A stretch of 64,000 bases of DNA from Nocardia iowensis. Its GTDB lineage: Bacteria > Actinomycetota > Actinomycetes > Mycobacteriales > Mycobacteriaceae. The notes under the pieces were generated by a model. That model was not told where the DNA came from and did not search any database. It worked only from the letters and a program-made list of their open reading frames with translations. Of the stretch, positions 36,402 to 45,460 are shown one piece after another. The first letter of the stretch is position 1. Each line of letters starts with the position of its first letter. The DNA lies in the NCBI RefSeq assembly GCF_019222765.1, contig NZ_CP078145.1, positions 8,866,001-8,930,000 of the forward strand, written 5' to 3'. A program made the translations under genes and the position numbers.

Positions 36402-37322
36402 ATGGACGAGAAACCTATGCATGCCGCTTCGCACACCGGGTCGCTACCTGCTCGCCGCCGGGGGGCACAGCTAACCCGCAGGCTGCGGGCGGGCGCCCTG
36501 TTGTCCGCGACCATCGCGGCGGCGGGTGTCCTGCTCGTCGCGCCCGCCGAGGCCGAACCCATCCCCGGGCTCGGTTCCGGATCGGCCGGTTCGGCAACCG
36601 AGCCACAGCCGCAGCAGCCGAACTTCGCGCCGCCCTCGATCAACATCGCCGATGGCGAGGTGGTCGGGGTGGCCCAGCCGATCATCATCAACTTCAAGGA
36701 CCCGGTGACCGATCAGGCCACCGCCGAGAAGTTCATCAAGATCACCTCGTCGAAGCCGGCGCCGGGCCACTTCTACTGGCGCGGCGACAAGCAGGTGCGC
36801 TGGCGGCCGAACGAGTTCTGGCCGGACAACACCGACGTGCAGGTGCAGGCGGGCGAGACCCGCAGCGCCTTCAAGATCGGCGACGCCCTGGTCAGCACGG
36901 CCGACGACAACACGCACACCATCACCATCACCCGCAATGGTGAGGAGGTGAAGACGATGCCGACCTCGATGGGCAAGCCCAAGCACGAGACCCCGAACGG
37001 CACCTACATCGTCGGCGAGCAACTGCGCAAGATGATCATGGATTCGTCCACCTACGGTGTCCCCGTCACCGATCCCGAGGGCTACAAACTCGAGGTCGAG
37101 TACGCGACCCGCATCTCCAACAGCGGCATCTTCGTGCACGCGGCCCCGTGGTCGGTCGGACAGCAGGGCAAGTCCAACGCCAGCCACGGCTGCCTGAACG
37201 TGAGCACCGAGAACGCCAAGTGGTTCATGGAGAACACCCGCCGGGGTGACCCGGTCGTCATCGTGAACACCAAGGGCGGAACGCTGAGCGCCAGCGACGG
37301 TTTGGGCGACTGGAACGACTAG
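36402..37322 (+). CDS. L,D-transpeptidase (YkuD/Ldt family)
   Basis: A periplasmic enzyme making 3-3 cross-links in peptidoglycan. 306 residues: basic N-terminus, TM/signal (about residues 30-50, ending PAEA|E), a Pro/Gln linker and a bacterial Ig-like (CR) domain about 78-165 (KFIKITSSKPAPGHFYWRGDKQVRW region). The YkuD catalytic domain follows, with His246 in IFVHAAP and the SHGCLN motif (His262, Cys264). The domain order matches LdtMt1/LdtMt2. Start ATG 36402 has AGAGATGGA upstream; ATG 36417 is an alternative. A strong terminator follows. Confidence 0.92.
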   Translation: MDEKPMHAASHTGSLPARRRGAQLTRRLRAGALLSATIAAAGVLLVAPAEAEPIPGLGSGSAGSATEPQPQQPNFAPPSINIADGEVVGVAQPIIINFKDPVTDQATAEKFIKITSSKPAPGHFYWRGDKQVRWRPNEFWPDNTDVQVQAGETRSAFKIGDALVSTADDNTHTITITRNGEEVKTMPTSMGKPKHETPNGTYIVGEQLRKMIMDSSTYGVPVTDPEGYKLEVEYATRISNSGIFVHAAPWSVGQQGKSNASHGCLNVSTENAKWFMENTRRGDPVVIVNTKGGTLSASDGLGDWND

Positions 37323-37359
37323 CAGGTTCGCCGCTCCGGCGGCACAAGACACGTCACGA

Positions 37360-37412
37360 AGCCGAACATTACGATCAATTAGCAGTTTGCTGATCGTGGT
37401 GTTCGGCTTTTT
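37360..37412 (+). terminator. Intrinsic terminator after L,D-transpeptidase
   Basis: An 18-bp stem (37360-37377 with 37391-37408, including two G-T pairs) is followed by a T5 run (37408-37412). A textbook factor-independent terminator. Confidence 0.85.
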
Positions 37413-37485
37413 GATTCACTGTGCGCGTGCTCGAGAAGTTCAGCGGTCGGGGGGCCGGCGTTAACCGACTGTTTGCTCCCGTCCG

Positions 37486-37491
37486 TAGAGT
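37486..37491 (+). promoter_or_regulatory. -10 element of the ugp operon
   Basis: TAGAGT fits TANNNT and ends 7 nt before GTG 37499; no Shine-Dalgarno is seen for that start, so a leaderless mRNA is likely. Confidence 0.5.
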
Positions 37492-37498
37492 GCGCGAC

Positions 37499-38428
37499 GT
37501 GCGAGCGAGGCCGGAACGAGTACTGCCCCAACCGCGCGGACGTGGTCTGCGCAACCGGCCCTGGCAGGACTACGCCCTGTTCCTCGTTTTGGTCGTGCCG
37601 AATCTCGCGCTGCTGACGCTGTTCGTCTACCGGCCGTTGATCGACAACATCCGGCTCTCGTTCTACGACTGGAACATTTCCGATCCGGTGGCCACTTTCA
37701 TCGGAGTCGCCAACTACCGCGAGTGGTGGAGTCGGCCGGATTCCTGGGACATCGTCACCAACACAGTGGTTTTCACCCTCGCGGCGGTGGTCGGCAGCAT
37801 GGTGCTCGGTCTCGCGCTCGCGTTGCTGCTGGACCGGAAGTTGTTCGGCCGCAATGTGGTCCGCTCGGCGATCTTCGCACCGTTCGTCATCTCCGGCGCC
37901 GCCATCGGCGTGGCCTTCCAGTTCATCTTCGATCCGAGCTTCGGTCTGGTCCAGGATGTCTTGCACCGCATCGGTGTCGCACAGGTGCCCGACTTCTATC
38001 AGGACCCGCACTGGGCGCTGTTCATGGTGACGGTGACCTACATCTGGAAGAATCTCGGCTACAGCTTCGTCATTTATCTGGCCGCGCTGCAAGGGGTTCG
38101 GGCCGAGCTGATGGAGGCGGCCGAGATGGACGGCGCGAGCCGGTGGACCACCTTCACCAAGGTGCTGCTGCCGCAGCTGCGCCCGACCACATTCTTCCTG
38201 TCGATCACGGTGCTGCTGAACTCGTTGCAGGTCTTCGACATCATCAACGTGATGACCCGCGGCGGTCCGCTCGGCACCGGCACCACCACGATGGTCTACC
38301 AGGTGTACGAGGAATCTTTCCGTAATTTCCGCGCCGGGTACGGCGCGACCGTGGCCACCATCATGTTCGTGGTGCTGCTGGTCGTCACGCTGGTGCAGGT
38401 TCGCGTCATGGATCGGAACGAACAGTGA
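37499..38428 (+). CDS. ugpA: ABC sugar/glycerophosphodiester permease UgpA
   Basis: A 309-residue MalF-type inner-membrane permease with six TM segments. The EAA loop is ELMEAAEMDGASRWTTFTKVLLPQLRP (about residues 225-250; key EAAEMDGAS), which docks on the ATPase. GTG 37499 follows a -10 by 7 nt; longer in-frame starts would pass through the promoter. The order ugpA-ugpE-ugpB-ugpC matches M. tuberculosis Rv2835c-Rv2832c, whose binding protein takes up glycerophosphocholine. The substrate here is inferred from that synteny. Confidence 0.88.
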   Translation: MRARPERVLPQPRGRGLRNRPWQDYALFLVLVVPNLALLTLFVYRPLIDNIRLSFYDWNISDPVATFIGVANYREWWSRPDSWDIVTNTVVFTLAAVVGSMVLGLALALLLDRKLFGRNVVRSAIFAPFVISGAAIGVAFQFIFDPSFGLVQDVLHRIGVAQVPDFYQDPHWALFMVTVTYIWKNLGYSFVIYLAALQGVRAELMEAAEMDGASRWTTFTKVLLPQLRPTTFFLSITVLLNSLQVFDIINVMTRGGPLGTGTTTMVYQVYEESFRNFRAGYGATVATIMFVVLLVVTLVQVRVMDRNEQ

Positions 38429-39312
38429 TCAAGGATCCGGCTGTGGCGAATAGCGGCCTGTCCCGCACGATTTCCTACCAGCGCCGCCAACGTTGGGTGA
38501 CGCTGCTCGGTTACGCGGCCATGGTGTGCGTGCTGATCATTGTCGGCGTTCCGCTGTTCTGGATCGTCATCACCTCGTTCAAGGCCCGCCCGGACATCTA
38601 CGTGCAGCCCGCGGTGTACTGGCCACACAGCTGGCATCCGGAGAACTATCGCGATGCCACCACAACGCTGCCGTTCTGGACCTTCCTGAGCAATTCACTG
38701 ATCGTCACCGGGGTGATCTCGGCGGTGAAGTTCGTGCTCGGCGTGTTCAGCGCGTACGGGCTGGTGTTCCTTCGGTTCCCCGGTAAGTCGGTGGTGTTCC
38801 TGGTGATCATCGCGGCGCTGATGGTGCCGAACCAGATCACCGTGATCTCCAACTACGCGCTGGTCTCCCAGCTCGGCTGGCGAAACACCTTGGTGGGCAT
38901 CATCGTTCCGCTCTGCGGGGTCGCGTTCGGCACCTTCTTGATGCGCAACCATTTCCTTTCGCTGCCATCGGAGGTGATCGAGGCCGCCAGGATGGACGGC
39001 GCCAATTGGTGGCGGCTGCTGACCAGGGTGGTGCTGCCGATGTCCGGGCCGACCATGGTCGCCTTCGCGGTGGTCACGCTGGTCAACGAGTGGAACGAAT
39101 ACCTCTGGCCGTTCCTGATGGCCGACGGCCCCGAGGTCGCCACGTTGCCGGTCGGGCTGACGCTGCTGCAGAACACCGAGAACCCGAGCGTCACCAACTG
39201 GGGGCCGGTCATGTCGGGCACGTTGCTGACGATGCTGCCGATCCTGGTCGTGTTCCTGCTGCTGCAACGCCACATGATCAAAGGCCTCACCTCGGGTGCG
39301 GTCAAAGGTTAG
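38425..39312 (+). CDS. ugpE: ABC permease UgpE
   Basis: A 295-residue MalG-type permease and partner of UgpA. GTG 38425 overlaps the ugpA stop by 4 nt (GTGA), so the two are translationally coupled. The EAA motif EVIEAARMDGANWWRLLTRVVLP (key EAARMDGA, about residues 180-187) and six TMs are visible. Only 84 nt to ugpB, so it is in the same operon. Confidence 0.88.
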   Translation: MIKDPAVANSGLSRTISYQRRQRWVTLLGYAAMVCVLIIVGVPLFWIVITSFKARPDIYVQPAVYWPHSWHPENYRDATTTLPFWTFLSNSLIVTGVISAVKFVLGVFSAYGLVFLRFPGKSVVFLVIIAALMVPNQITVISNYALVSQLGWRNTLVGIIVPLCGVAFGTFLMRNHFLSLPSEVIEAARMDGANWWRLLTRVVLPMSGPTMVAFAVVTLVNEWNEYLWPFLMADGPEVATLPVGLTLLQNTENPSVTNWGPVMSGTLLTMLPILVVFLLLQRHMIKGLTSGAVKG

Positions 39313-39396
39313 GCGTACCTCCGCATTCGCTCCGGCCATGCGCGGTCCAAAGACGGACTCCGTCCGGCTGCGCCTACTAGATACAGGAGAACAAAC

Positions 39397-40725
39397 GTGT
39401 CCACTTCTCAGTTCCCCGCGCTGTCCCGGCGCGGATTCATCGGGCTGGCCGGTGCCGTCGCCGCGGGCGCGGCGCTCACCGCGTGCGCGGGCACCGGCGG
39501 TGGCGCCAAGCAGTCCGGCGACGCCAATACCATCAACTTCTGGTCCAATCACCCTGGTAGCTCGAAGGATCAGGAAACCGAGCTGATCAAGCGGTTCCAC
39601 GAGAAGTTCCCCGACCTGAAGGTCAACCTGATCGACGCGGGCAAGAACTACGAGGAGGTGTCGCAGAAGTTCAATGCGGCGCTCTCCGGTGGTGAACTGC
39701 CCGATGTCGTTGTGCTGTCCGATGTCTGGTGGTTCAACTACGCGCTCAACGGGTCCATCGAACCGCTGGACGGGCACTTCGGCGCCGCGGGTGTGCGGCT
39801 GGACGACTACGTCGACTCGCTGGCCGCCGACTACCTGTTCAACGGCAAGCACTACGCGCTGCCGTACTCGCGGTCGACGCCGCTGTTCTACTACAACAAG
39901 GATGTCTGGGCGAAAGCCGGTCTGCCGGACCGTGGCCCGGAGAGCTGGCCGGAATTCGACGAGTGGGGTCCGAAGATCCAGGCCGTGGTCGGCGACGGCA
40001 AGCTCGCGCACGGCTGGGGCGACGCGAAGAACTATCTCGCCTGGACTTTCCAGGGCCCGAACTGGACCTTCGGTGGCGCCTACTCCGACGGCTGGCAGCT
40101 GAAGTTCACCGAACCCGGCACGATCGCGGCGGGCCAGTTCCTGCGCGACATGATCCACACCAAGAAGTACGCGGGGATCAAGCCGCAGATCGCCGTCGAT
40201 TTCGGCACCGGCGTCATCGCCTCGACCATCGCCTCCACCGGTGACCTCAAGGGCATCAAGCAGAACGCGGAAGGCAAACTGCAGTTCGGCACCGCGTTCC
40301 TGCCGCACCCGAACGGGCCCGGCGTCACGACCGGCGGCGCCGGTCTGGCGATTCCGGCGCGCATTTCCGACCAGCGAAAAGTGAACGCGCTCAAGTTCAT
40401 CGAGTTCATCACCAACGCGTCGAACACGGCGTACTTCGCGCAGGCGACCGGGTACATGCCGGTGCGCAAGTCGGCCGTCGCCGACCCGGGCGTGCAGGAC
40501 TTCCTGGCGAAGAACCCGAACGCGAAGGTCGCCATCGATCAGCTGCCGCTGACCAAGTCGCAGGACTACGCGCGGGTGTTCGTGCCGGGCGGCGACCAGA
40601 TCATCGGCACCGGGTTGGAGCAGATCGGGCTGCAGAACGCCGATCCGGCAACCGTTTTCGCCAATGTCAGCAGCCAGCTGCAGGCCATCATCGACCGGCA
40701 GATCACGCCCAAACTGCCCAAGTAA
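39397..40725 (+). CDS. ugpB: Substrate-binding lipoprotein UgpB (Tat-type signal)
   Basis: A 442-residue extracellular solute-binding protein (family 1). The N-terminus has SRRGFIGLAGA, a twin-arginine motif, followed by a lipobox LTAC (Cys about residue 30). It is therefore a lipoprotein probably exported folded by Tat. The mature part starts NTINFWSNHPGSS and contains the usual two-lobe binding-protein motifs (YALPYSRSTPLFYYNKDVW; FQGPNWTFGG). By synteny it binds a glycerophosphodiester such as glycerophosphocholine, as shown for the M. tuberculosis homologue. Confidence 0.88.
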   Translation: MSTSQFPALSRRGFIGLAGAVAAGAALTACAGTGGGAKQSGDANTINFWSNHPGSSKDQETELIKRFHEKFPDLKVNLIDAGKNYEEVSQKFNAALSGGELPDVVVLSDVWWFNYALNGSIEPLDGHFGAAGVRLDDYVDSLAADYLFNGKHYALPYSRSTPLFYYNKDVWAKAGLPDRGPESWPEFDEWGPKIQAVVGDGKLAHGWGDAKNYLAWTFQGPNWTFGGAYSDGWQLKFTEPGTIAAGQFLRDMIHTKKYAGIKPQIAVDFGTGVIASTIASTGDLKGIKQNAEGKLQFGTAFLPHPNGPGVTTGGAGLAIPARISDQRKVNALKFIEFITNASNTAYFAQATGYMPVRKSAVADPGVQDFLAKNPNAKVAIDQLPLTKSQDYARVFVPGGDQIIGTGLEQIGLQNADPATVFANVSSQLQAIIDRQITPKLPK

Positions 40726-40794
40726 TGCCCGCACCCGTCGGCGGCCACCTCGGCGTGGCCGCCGTCGCGAATTCATCCGAGGAGATCGACGCCC

Positions 40795-41874
40795 ATGGCC
40801 ACAGTGCAGTTCGACGGGGTGACGCATCTGTATCCCGGTGCGCCGACACCCGCTGTCGACAGCCTGGAAATCGACATCGCCGATGGCGAGTTCATCGTCC
40901 TCGTCGGCCCATCGGGCTGCGGCAAGTCGACCAGCCTGCGCATGCTGGCCGGCTTGGAATCGGTGGAGGCGGGTCGAATCCTGATCGGCGGCAAGGACGT
41001 CACCGGTCTGCCGCCGCGGGCCCGCGATGTGGCGATGGTGTTCCAGAGCTACGCGCTGTACCCGAATATGACCGTCGCGCAGAACATGGGCTTCGCGTTG
41101 CGCAACGCGGGCATGAACAAGGCCGACACCCTGGTGCGGGTGCAGGAGGCGGCGAAGATGCTGGAACTGGAGCACCTGCTGGACCGCAAACCGGCGAAAC
41201 TGTCCGGCGGCCAACGGCAACGAGTCGCGATGGGCCGCGCGATCGTGCGCAGGCCGCAGGTGTTCTGCATGGACGAGCCGCTGTCCAATCTGGACGCGAA
41301 GCTGCGGGTCAGCACCCGTTCGCAGATCGCCGCGCTGCAGAAGCGGCTCGGCACCACCACCGTGTACGTCACCCACGATCAGGTGGAGGCGATGACCATG
41401 GGCGACCGGGTCGCGGTGCTGCTGGACGGCAAATTGCAGCAGATCGCCGCGCCCCGTGAGCTTTACGACAATCCGGTGAATACCTTCGTCGCCGGATTCA
41501 TCGGTTCGCCGGGGATGAACCTGCTGGAGGCGCCCGTGCGCGACGGGGCGGCGGTGCTGGATGATCTGCGAATCCCGTTGCCGCGGACCGCGAAAACGGG
41601 TGAGCGGGTGGTTGTCGGCATTCGGCCCGAGTCGTGGGAGGTGACCACCGAGGACGGCGGCCTCACCGTCGCCGCCGAACTGCTGGAGGAGCTGGGCGCG
41701 GAGTCATTCGTCTACAGCCACGGCGTGGCCGAAGACTGGAACAGCCGCTCGGGCAAGGTGGTCGTCCGAGTCGACCGCCGCTTCCAGGTAGCGCTCGGCG
41801 ACCAGCTACGGCTGCGCCCCAAGCTCGACGACGTCTTCTTCTTCGATTCCGAAACCGAGGAACGCCTACGCTGA
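40795..41874 (+). CDS. ugpC: ABC transporter ATPase UgpC
   Basis: A 359-residue MalK-type ATPase. Walker A GPSGCGKST (about residues 38-46), Q-loop VFQSYALYPNMTV, signature LSGGQRQRVAMG (about 136-147), Walker B VFCMDEPLSNLD (about 157-168) and H-loop VTHDQ (about 190-194) are all intact. The C-terminal TOBE/regulatory domain follows (about 240-359). It energises UgpA/UgpE. It is the last gene of the operon; a hairpin without T-run (41889-41920) lies downstream. Confidence 0.92.
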   Translation: MATVQFDGVTHLYPGAPTPAVDSLEIDIADGEFIVLVGPSGCGKSTSLRMLAGLESVEAGRILIGGKDVTGLPPRARDVAMVFQSYALYPNMTVAQNMGFALRNAGMNKADTLVRVQEAAKMLELEHLLDRKPAKLSGGQRQRVAMGRAIVRRPQVFCMDEPLSNLDAKLRVSTRSQIAALQKRLGTTTVYVTHDQVEAMTMGDRVAVLLDGKLQQIAAPRELYDNPVNTFVAGFIGSPGMNLLEAPVRDGAAVLDDLRIPLPRTAKTGERVVVGIRPESWEVTTEDGGLTVAAELLEELGAESFVYSHGVAEDWNSRSGKVVVRVDRRFQVALGDQLRLRPKLDDVFFFDSETEERLR

Positions 41875-41888
41875 CGGCGCTCCCCGGC

Positions 41889-41920
41889 CCGGAGTCGATC
41901 GAGCTCTGCATCGACTCCGG
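41889..41920. terminator. Hairpin between convergent ugpC and M13 peptidase
   Basis: An 11-bp perfect stem (CCGGAGTCGAT and its complement) and a 10-nt loop sit between the stops at 41874 and 41950. Confidence 0.65.
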
Positions 41921-41949
41921 TCACACGGCGCAAAAGCCGGGGCGTCCGG

Positions 41950-43968
41950 TCACCAGATCTTCACGCGCTCCGTCGGCTCCAGATATAGCGCGTCGCCGGG
42001 CTTCACTTCGAAGGCTTCGTGGAAGCTGTCGATGTTGCGGACGACGGCGTTGCAGCGGAATTCCGGTGGGGAGTGGGGGTCGACGGTGAGGCGGCGGATG
42101 GCCTCCTCGGTGCGGACCTTGGTGCGCCAGACTTGGGCCCAGCCGTAGAAGACGCGCTGTAGACCGGTGAGGCCGTCGAGCACCGGCGGTTCGGCGCCGT
42201 CGAGGGAGATCTTGTAGGCCTGCAGGGCGATGGAGAGGCCGCCGAGGTCACCGATGTTCTCGCCGATGGTGAATTCGCCGTTGACCGTGTGCTCGTCCGG
42301 TAGGTCCTTGGGCGACAGCACGCTGTACTGGTCGATCAAAGCCTTTGTGCGCTTGCCGAATTCGGTGCGGTCGTCGTCGGTCCACCAATCGATCATGTTG
42401 CCGTCGCCGTCGTATTTGGCGCCCTGATCGTCGAAACCGTGGCCGATCTCGTGGCCGATCACCGCGCCGATACCGCCGTAGTTGGCGGCGTCGTCGGCAT
42501 TCATGTCGAACATCGGCGGCTGCAGAATCGCCGCGGGGAAGACGATTTCGTTCATGCCGGGGTTGTAGTAGGCATTCACGGTCTGCGGCGTCATGAACCA
42601 TTCGTCGTGATCGACCGGGCCGCCGAGCTTGTTCAGGTCGCGATCGTGGTCGGCGGCATAACCGTTGCGGTAATTGCCGACCAGATCGGCCGGGTCGATC
42701 ACCACGTCGGAATAGTCGCGCCACTTGTCCGGGTAGCCGATCTTCGGGGTGAACTTCTCCAGCTTGGCCAGCGCGGCCGCCCTGGTGTCCTGGCCCATCC
42801 AGTCCAGCTGGGCGATGTTGCGGCGGTAGGCCTCCTGCAAGTTGGCGACCAGGTCCACCATCCGAGCCTTGGCCGCAGGCGGGAAGTGCTCGGCCACATA
42901 CAATTTGCCCACCGCCTCGCCGAGCAGGTCCTGCACCAGCGAAACGCCGCGCTTCCAGCGTTCCCGGTTCTCCTTGGCACCGGTCAGTGTGCGGCCGTAG
43001 AAGCCGAAGCTCTCCTCGACCAGCTCATCGGTGAGATACGGTGCGCGCGAACGGATCACCCGCCAGGCCGCCCACGCCTGCCAGTCGGCCAGCGATTCCT
43101 CGGCCCACACCTGAGCGAAGGTGCGTAGGTAGTCCGGCTGACGCACCACGACTTCGGCGAACAAGTCGGGGCCGGGCTTGTCGACGCCCGCAGCGAGTGC
43201 CGAAGTCCATGCCGCCCAATCGAACTCGGGATAGTCGGCGGTCAGTGCGGCGAAAGTGGTGAGGTTGTAGCTACGTTCGGCGTCGCGGCGACGAACCACG
43301 TCCCAGTGTCCGGCGGCGAGCTTGCGTTCCAGCTCGAACACCCGCTGCCCGACCGTATCCAGGTCCGACGGCAGCAGCGCGCCGATCCGGGGATCGGCGG
43401 CGGCCAGCGCGAACATCCGGCCGACGTGTGCGATGTACTCCGCCCGGATCTCGGCGGATTCGTCCTGGCGGTAGTACGACTCGTCGGGCAGCCCGATGCC
43501 GGACTGGGTGGCGTGCACCAGGTAGCGGTCGGAGTTCTTGTCGTCGGTGTCGACGTAATACCCGACAGCACCGCCGACACCGGTGCGCTGCAAACTGCCG
43601 AGCAGGGTCGCGAACGCACTCCGGTCGGTGACCTGATGGATCGCGGCGAGCTCCGCCGAGATCGGCGTGAGCCCGGCGGCCGCCACCGTCTCGGTGTCCA
43701 TGAAGCTGGTGAACAGATCGCCGATCTTGCGGGCATCGCTGCCCGGTTCCGACGGTTCGGCGGCCGCGTTCTGGATGATCACCTGGACATCCCGCTCCGC
43801 CTGGTCGTACAGGGTGCGCAGCGCGCCGTCCACCGCCCGGTCGGCCGGTATCTCGTGGTCGGCCAGCCATTTGCCGTTGACATGCGCGAACAGGTCGTCC
43901 TGCACCCGCACGCCCTGGTCGATGTAGGACAGATCGATACCGGAAGGGCTGGTCAGCTCGGAAGTCAC
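41950..43968 (-). CDS. M13-family zinc metallopeptidase (Zmp1/PepO-like)
   Basis: A neprilysin-like endopeptidase of 672 residues, full length for the family. The substrate-binding NAYYNP motif is followed by the zinc motif GHEIGHGFDD (about residues 504-513; two His and catalytic Glu) and the third-ligand motif ENIGDLGG (about 565-572), all complete. The C-terminus ends LEPTERVKIW, where many members end in CxVW, so the terminal cysteine is absent. No signal peptide is seen; M. tuberculosis Zmp1 (Rv0198c) also lacks a classical one and affects phagosome maturation. GTG 43968 has GGAG at a short distance. Confidence 0.92.
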   Translation of the reverse strand: MTSELTSPSGIDLSYIDQGVRVQDDLFAHVNGKWLADHEIPADRAVDGALRTLYDQAERDVQVIIQNAAAEPSEPGSDARKIGDLFTSFMDTETVAAAGLTPISAELAAIHQVTDRSAFATLLGSLQRTGVGGAVGYYVDTDDKNSDRYLVHATQSGIGLPDESYYRQDESAEIRAEYIAHVGRMFALAAADPRIGALLPSDLDTVGQRVFELERKLAAGHWDVVRRRDAERSYNLTTFAALTADYPEFDWAAWTSALAAGVDKPGPDLFAEVVVRQPDYLRTFAQVWAEESLADWQAWAAWRVIRSRAPYLTDELVEESFGFYGRTLTGAKENRERWKRGVSLVQDLLGEAVGKLYVAEHFPPAAKARMVDLVANLQEAYRRNIAQLDWMGQDTRAAALAKLEKFTPKIGYPDKWRDYSDVVIDPADLVGNYRNGYAADHDRDLNKLGGPVDHDEWFMTPQTVNAYYNPGMNEIVFPAAILQPPMFDMNADDAANYGGIGAVIGHEIGHGFDDQGAKYDGDGNMIDWWTDDDRTEFGKRTKALIDQYSVLSPKDLPDEHTVNGEFTIGENIGDLGGLSIALQAYKISLDGAEPPVLDGLTGLQRVFYGWAQVWRTKVRTEEAIRRLTVDPHSPPEFRCNAVVRNIDSFHEAFEVKPGDALYLEPTERVKIW

Positions 43969-44085
43969 GATCTCCAGTATGCAGAAAACGCGCTGCCGGG
44001 CGCCGCCGTCGACAGACCTCGGCCGGGCGGAGCGAACAGGCGGGCGCGCGACAGTCCGTCCCCGACCGTATCGACTGCTACCAAG

Positions 44086-44466
44086 TCAGGCGGTCAGCGC
44101 GATGCGGTCGAACTCGCCGTCCCGCACGCCGAGCAGAAAGGCGTCCCACTCCTGCGGGGTGTAGTCGAGGACGGTATCGCCGTGCCGGAGCGTGGTGTGA
44201 CCGTCGGCCGCGGTGTGCGCGGTCAGTACGCCCGGCGTTCGCTCGCGCAGGCGGAGCGTGTCGAGGAACGTGGTCCATTCGCGCGCGGTAACGGTGATGA
44301 CGGGCTCGTCCGCGGGGCGGTTTGCCGGGTTACGGCGGTATTTGCTGTCACGTATGAGCACCGCGTCACCATCGAAGCGGACCTCGACACATTGATTGCC
44401 GTTGTTCGACCGAGTCGATGTGAACCAGTCAGTGAAAACCGACCGGGGAGTAGCGGTGGGGGCCAT
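44086..44466 (-). CDS. Tandem DUF397 protein
   Basis: A 126-residue protein with two DUF397 modules. The first (about residues 14-70) has the hallmark STRSNNGNQCVEVRFDGDAVLIRDSK and a terminal EWTTFLDTLR helix; the second (about 82-120) is shortened (GDTVLDYTPQEWDAFLLGVRDGEF). It lies 9 nt after the XRE-DUF5753 regulator on the same strand. In Streptomyces and nocardiae such small DUF397 (Scr1-like) proteins are partners of the adjacent XRE regulator (Scr2-like), often acting in development or antibiotic control. Cytoplasmic. Confidence 0.88.
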   Translation of the reverse strand: MAPTATPRSVFTDWFTSTRSNNGNQCVEVRFDGDAVLIRDSKYRRNPANRPADEPVITVTAREWTTFLDTLRLRERTPGVLTAHTAADGHTTLRHGDTVLDYTPQEWDAFLLGVRDGEFDRIALTA

Positions 44467-44475
44467 GGCCAGATT

Positions 44476-45327
44476 TTACACTTGGGCATACGTCCTGATC
44501 AGGGTCGATGATTCGTCATGATCCAGCGATTGGTCTTGTGCGCGAACGTAAGCGAAGCCCAGATCGCGCACCAATTCCGGATCGTCGACCGCCCCGCCGA
44601 AGACGGCGCTCTCCGCCCAGCCGAAGGTCGGCAGCTGTTCGCCGGCGAAGTCGATGAGATGGAAGCTGGACCCGCCGAGCACCGCGCCAGCGGTGGCGGC
44701 GAACGGGATGACCCGCACCTCGATGGTGTCGAGCTCCTCGATCAATTCGGCCAGGTGGATCAGCTGCCCGCGCAGCACCTCGGGACCTCCGGTCTGTTGC
44801 AGCAGGGTGCCCTCGCCGATCACCGCGGTGAGCTCGACCGGCTCCTTGCCGCGCAACCGCTCCTGCCTGCGCATCCGGATGGCGACCAGCTGCTCGACCT
44901 GCACCGGGCGGATCATCACGTCGGCACTGATCAGCGCACGGGCGTAGTCCTCGGTCTGCAAGAGACCGGGCACGACCAGGCTGTCGTAACTGCGTATGCA
45001 CTGCGCGCCGTATTCCATGCCGTACAACCGCTGCAGTTCGGGCCCGATCAGCGCGGACGATTTGGTCCACCAACCCCGCTGCTTGCTCGCCTCCAGCAGC
45101 GCGAGCAACTCCGCGCGCTCCTCGGCCTCCACCTCGAGCAGTTCGAGCACCGGGCCGATGGTGTTGGTGGTGAGCACGCGCCTGCCCTTTTCCACGTGCG
45201 ACCAGTTGGCCGGGGTGAAGCCGACCCGCTTGGCGAAGCCGGCCGAATCGAAGCCGCGTTGTTCGCGCAGCTCCCGCAGCCGGAGCACCAGTTCCCAGCG
45301 GGCAACGGTTGGCGAGACGGGTGCCAT
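44476..45327 (-). CDS. XRE-family regulator with DUF5753 (Scr2-like)
   Basis: A 283-residue transcription regulator. The N-terminal helix-turn-helix (about residues 13-68) includes FDSAGFAKRVGFTPANWSHVEKGRRV. The C-terminal DUF5753 domain starts near 95 with the conserved YDSLVVPGLLQTEDYARAL and carries VEQLVAIRMRRQERL and EVRVIPFAATAGA. ATG 45327 is 8 nt after a TACGAT -10 (leaderless); a TTG at 45375 would extend it. It is divergent from the 174-residue protein at 45461 and upstream of its DUF397 partner. These systems likely sense a small signal; the targets are unknown. Confidence 0.88.
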   Translation of the reverse strand: MAPVSPTVARWELVLRLRELREQRGFDSAGFAKRVGFTPANWSHVEKGRRVLTTNTIGPVLELLEVEAEERAELLALLEASKQRGWWTKSSALIGPELQRLYGMEYGAQCIRSYDSLVVPGLLQTEDYARALISADVMIRPVQVEQLVAIRMRRQERLRGKEPVELTAVIGEGTLLQQTGGPEVLRGQLIHLAELIEELDTIEVRVIPFAATAGAVLGGSSFHLIDFAGEQLPTFGWAESAVFGGAVDDPELVRDLGFAYVRAQDQSLDHDESSTLIRTYAQV

Positions 45328-45460
45328 GACAGGGGATCGTAGCTCGCCGGCTTTCCGGCGTGTGACTATTGTCAAGCCAGTTGCGCGGCGTTAGGGTCTG
45401 GGGCCAGCGGTCGATTCTCCCCACTTCACGCGATCCACCCGCATCGAGGCGAGGTTCGTC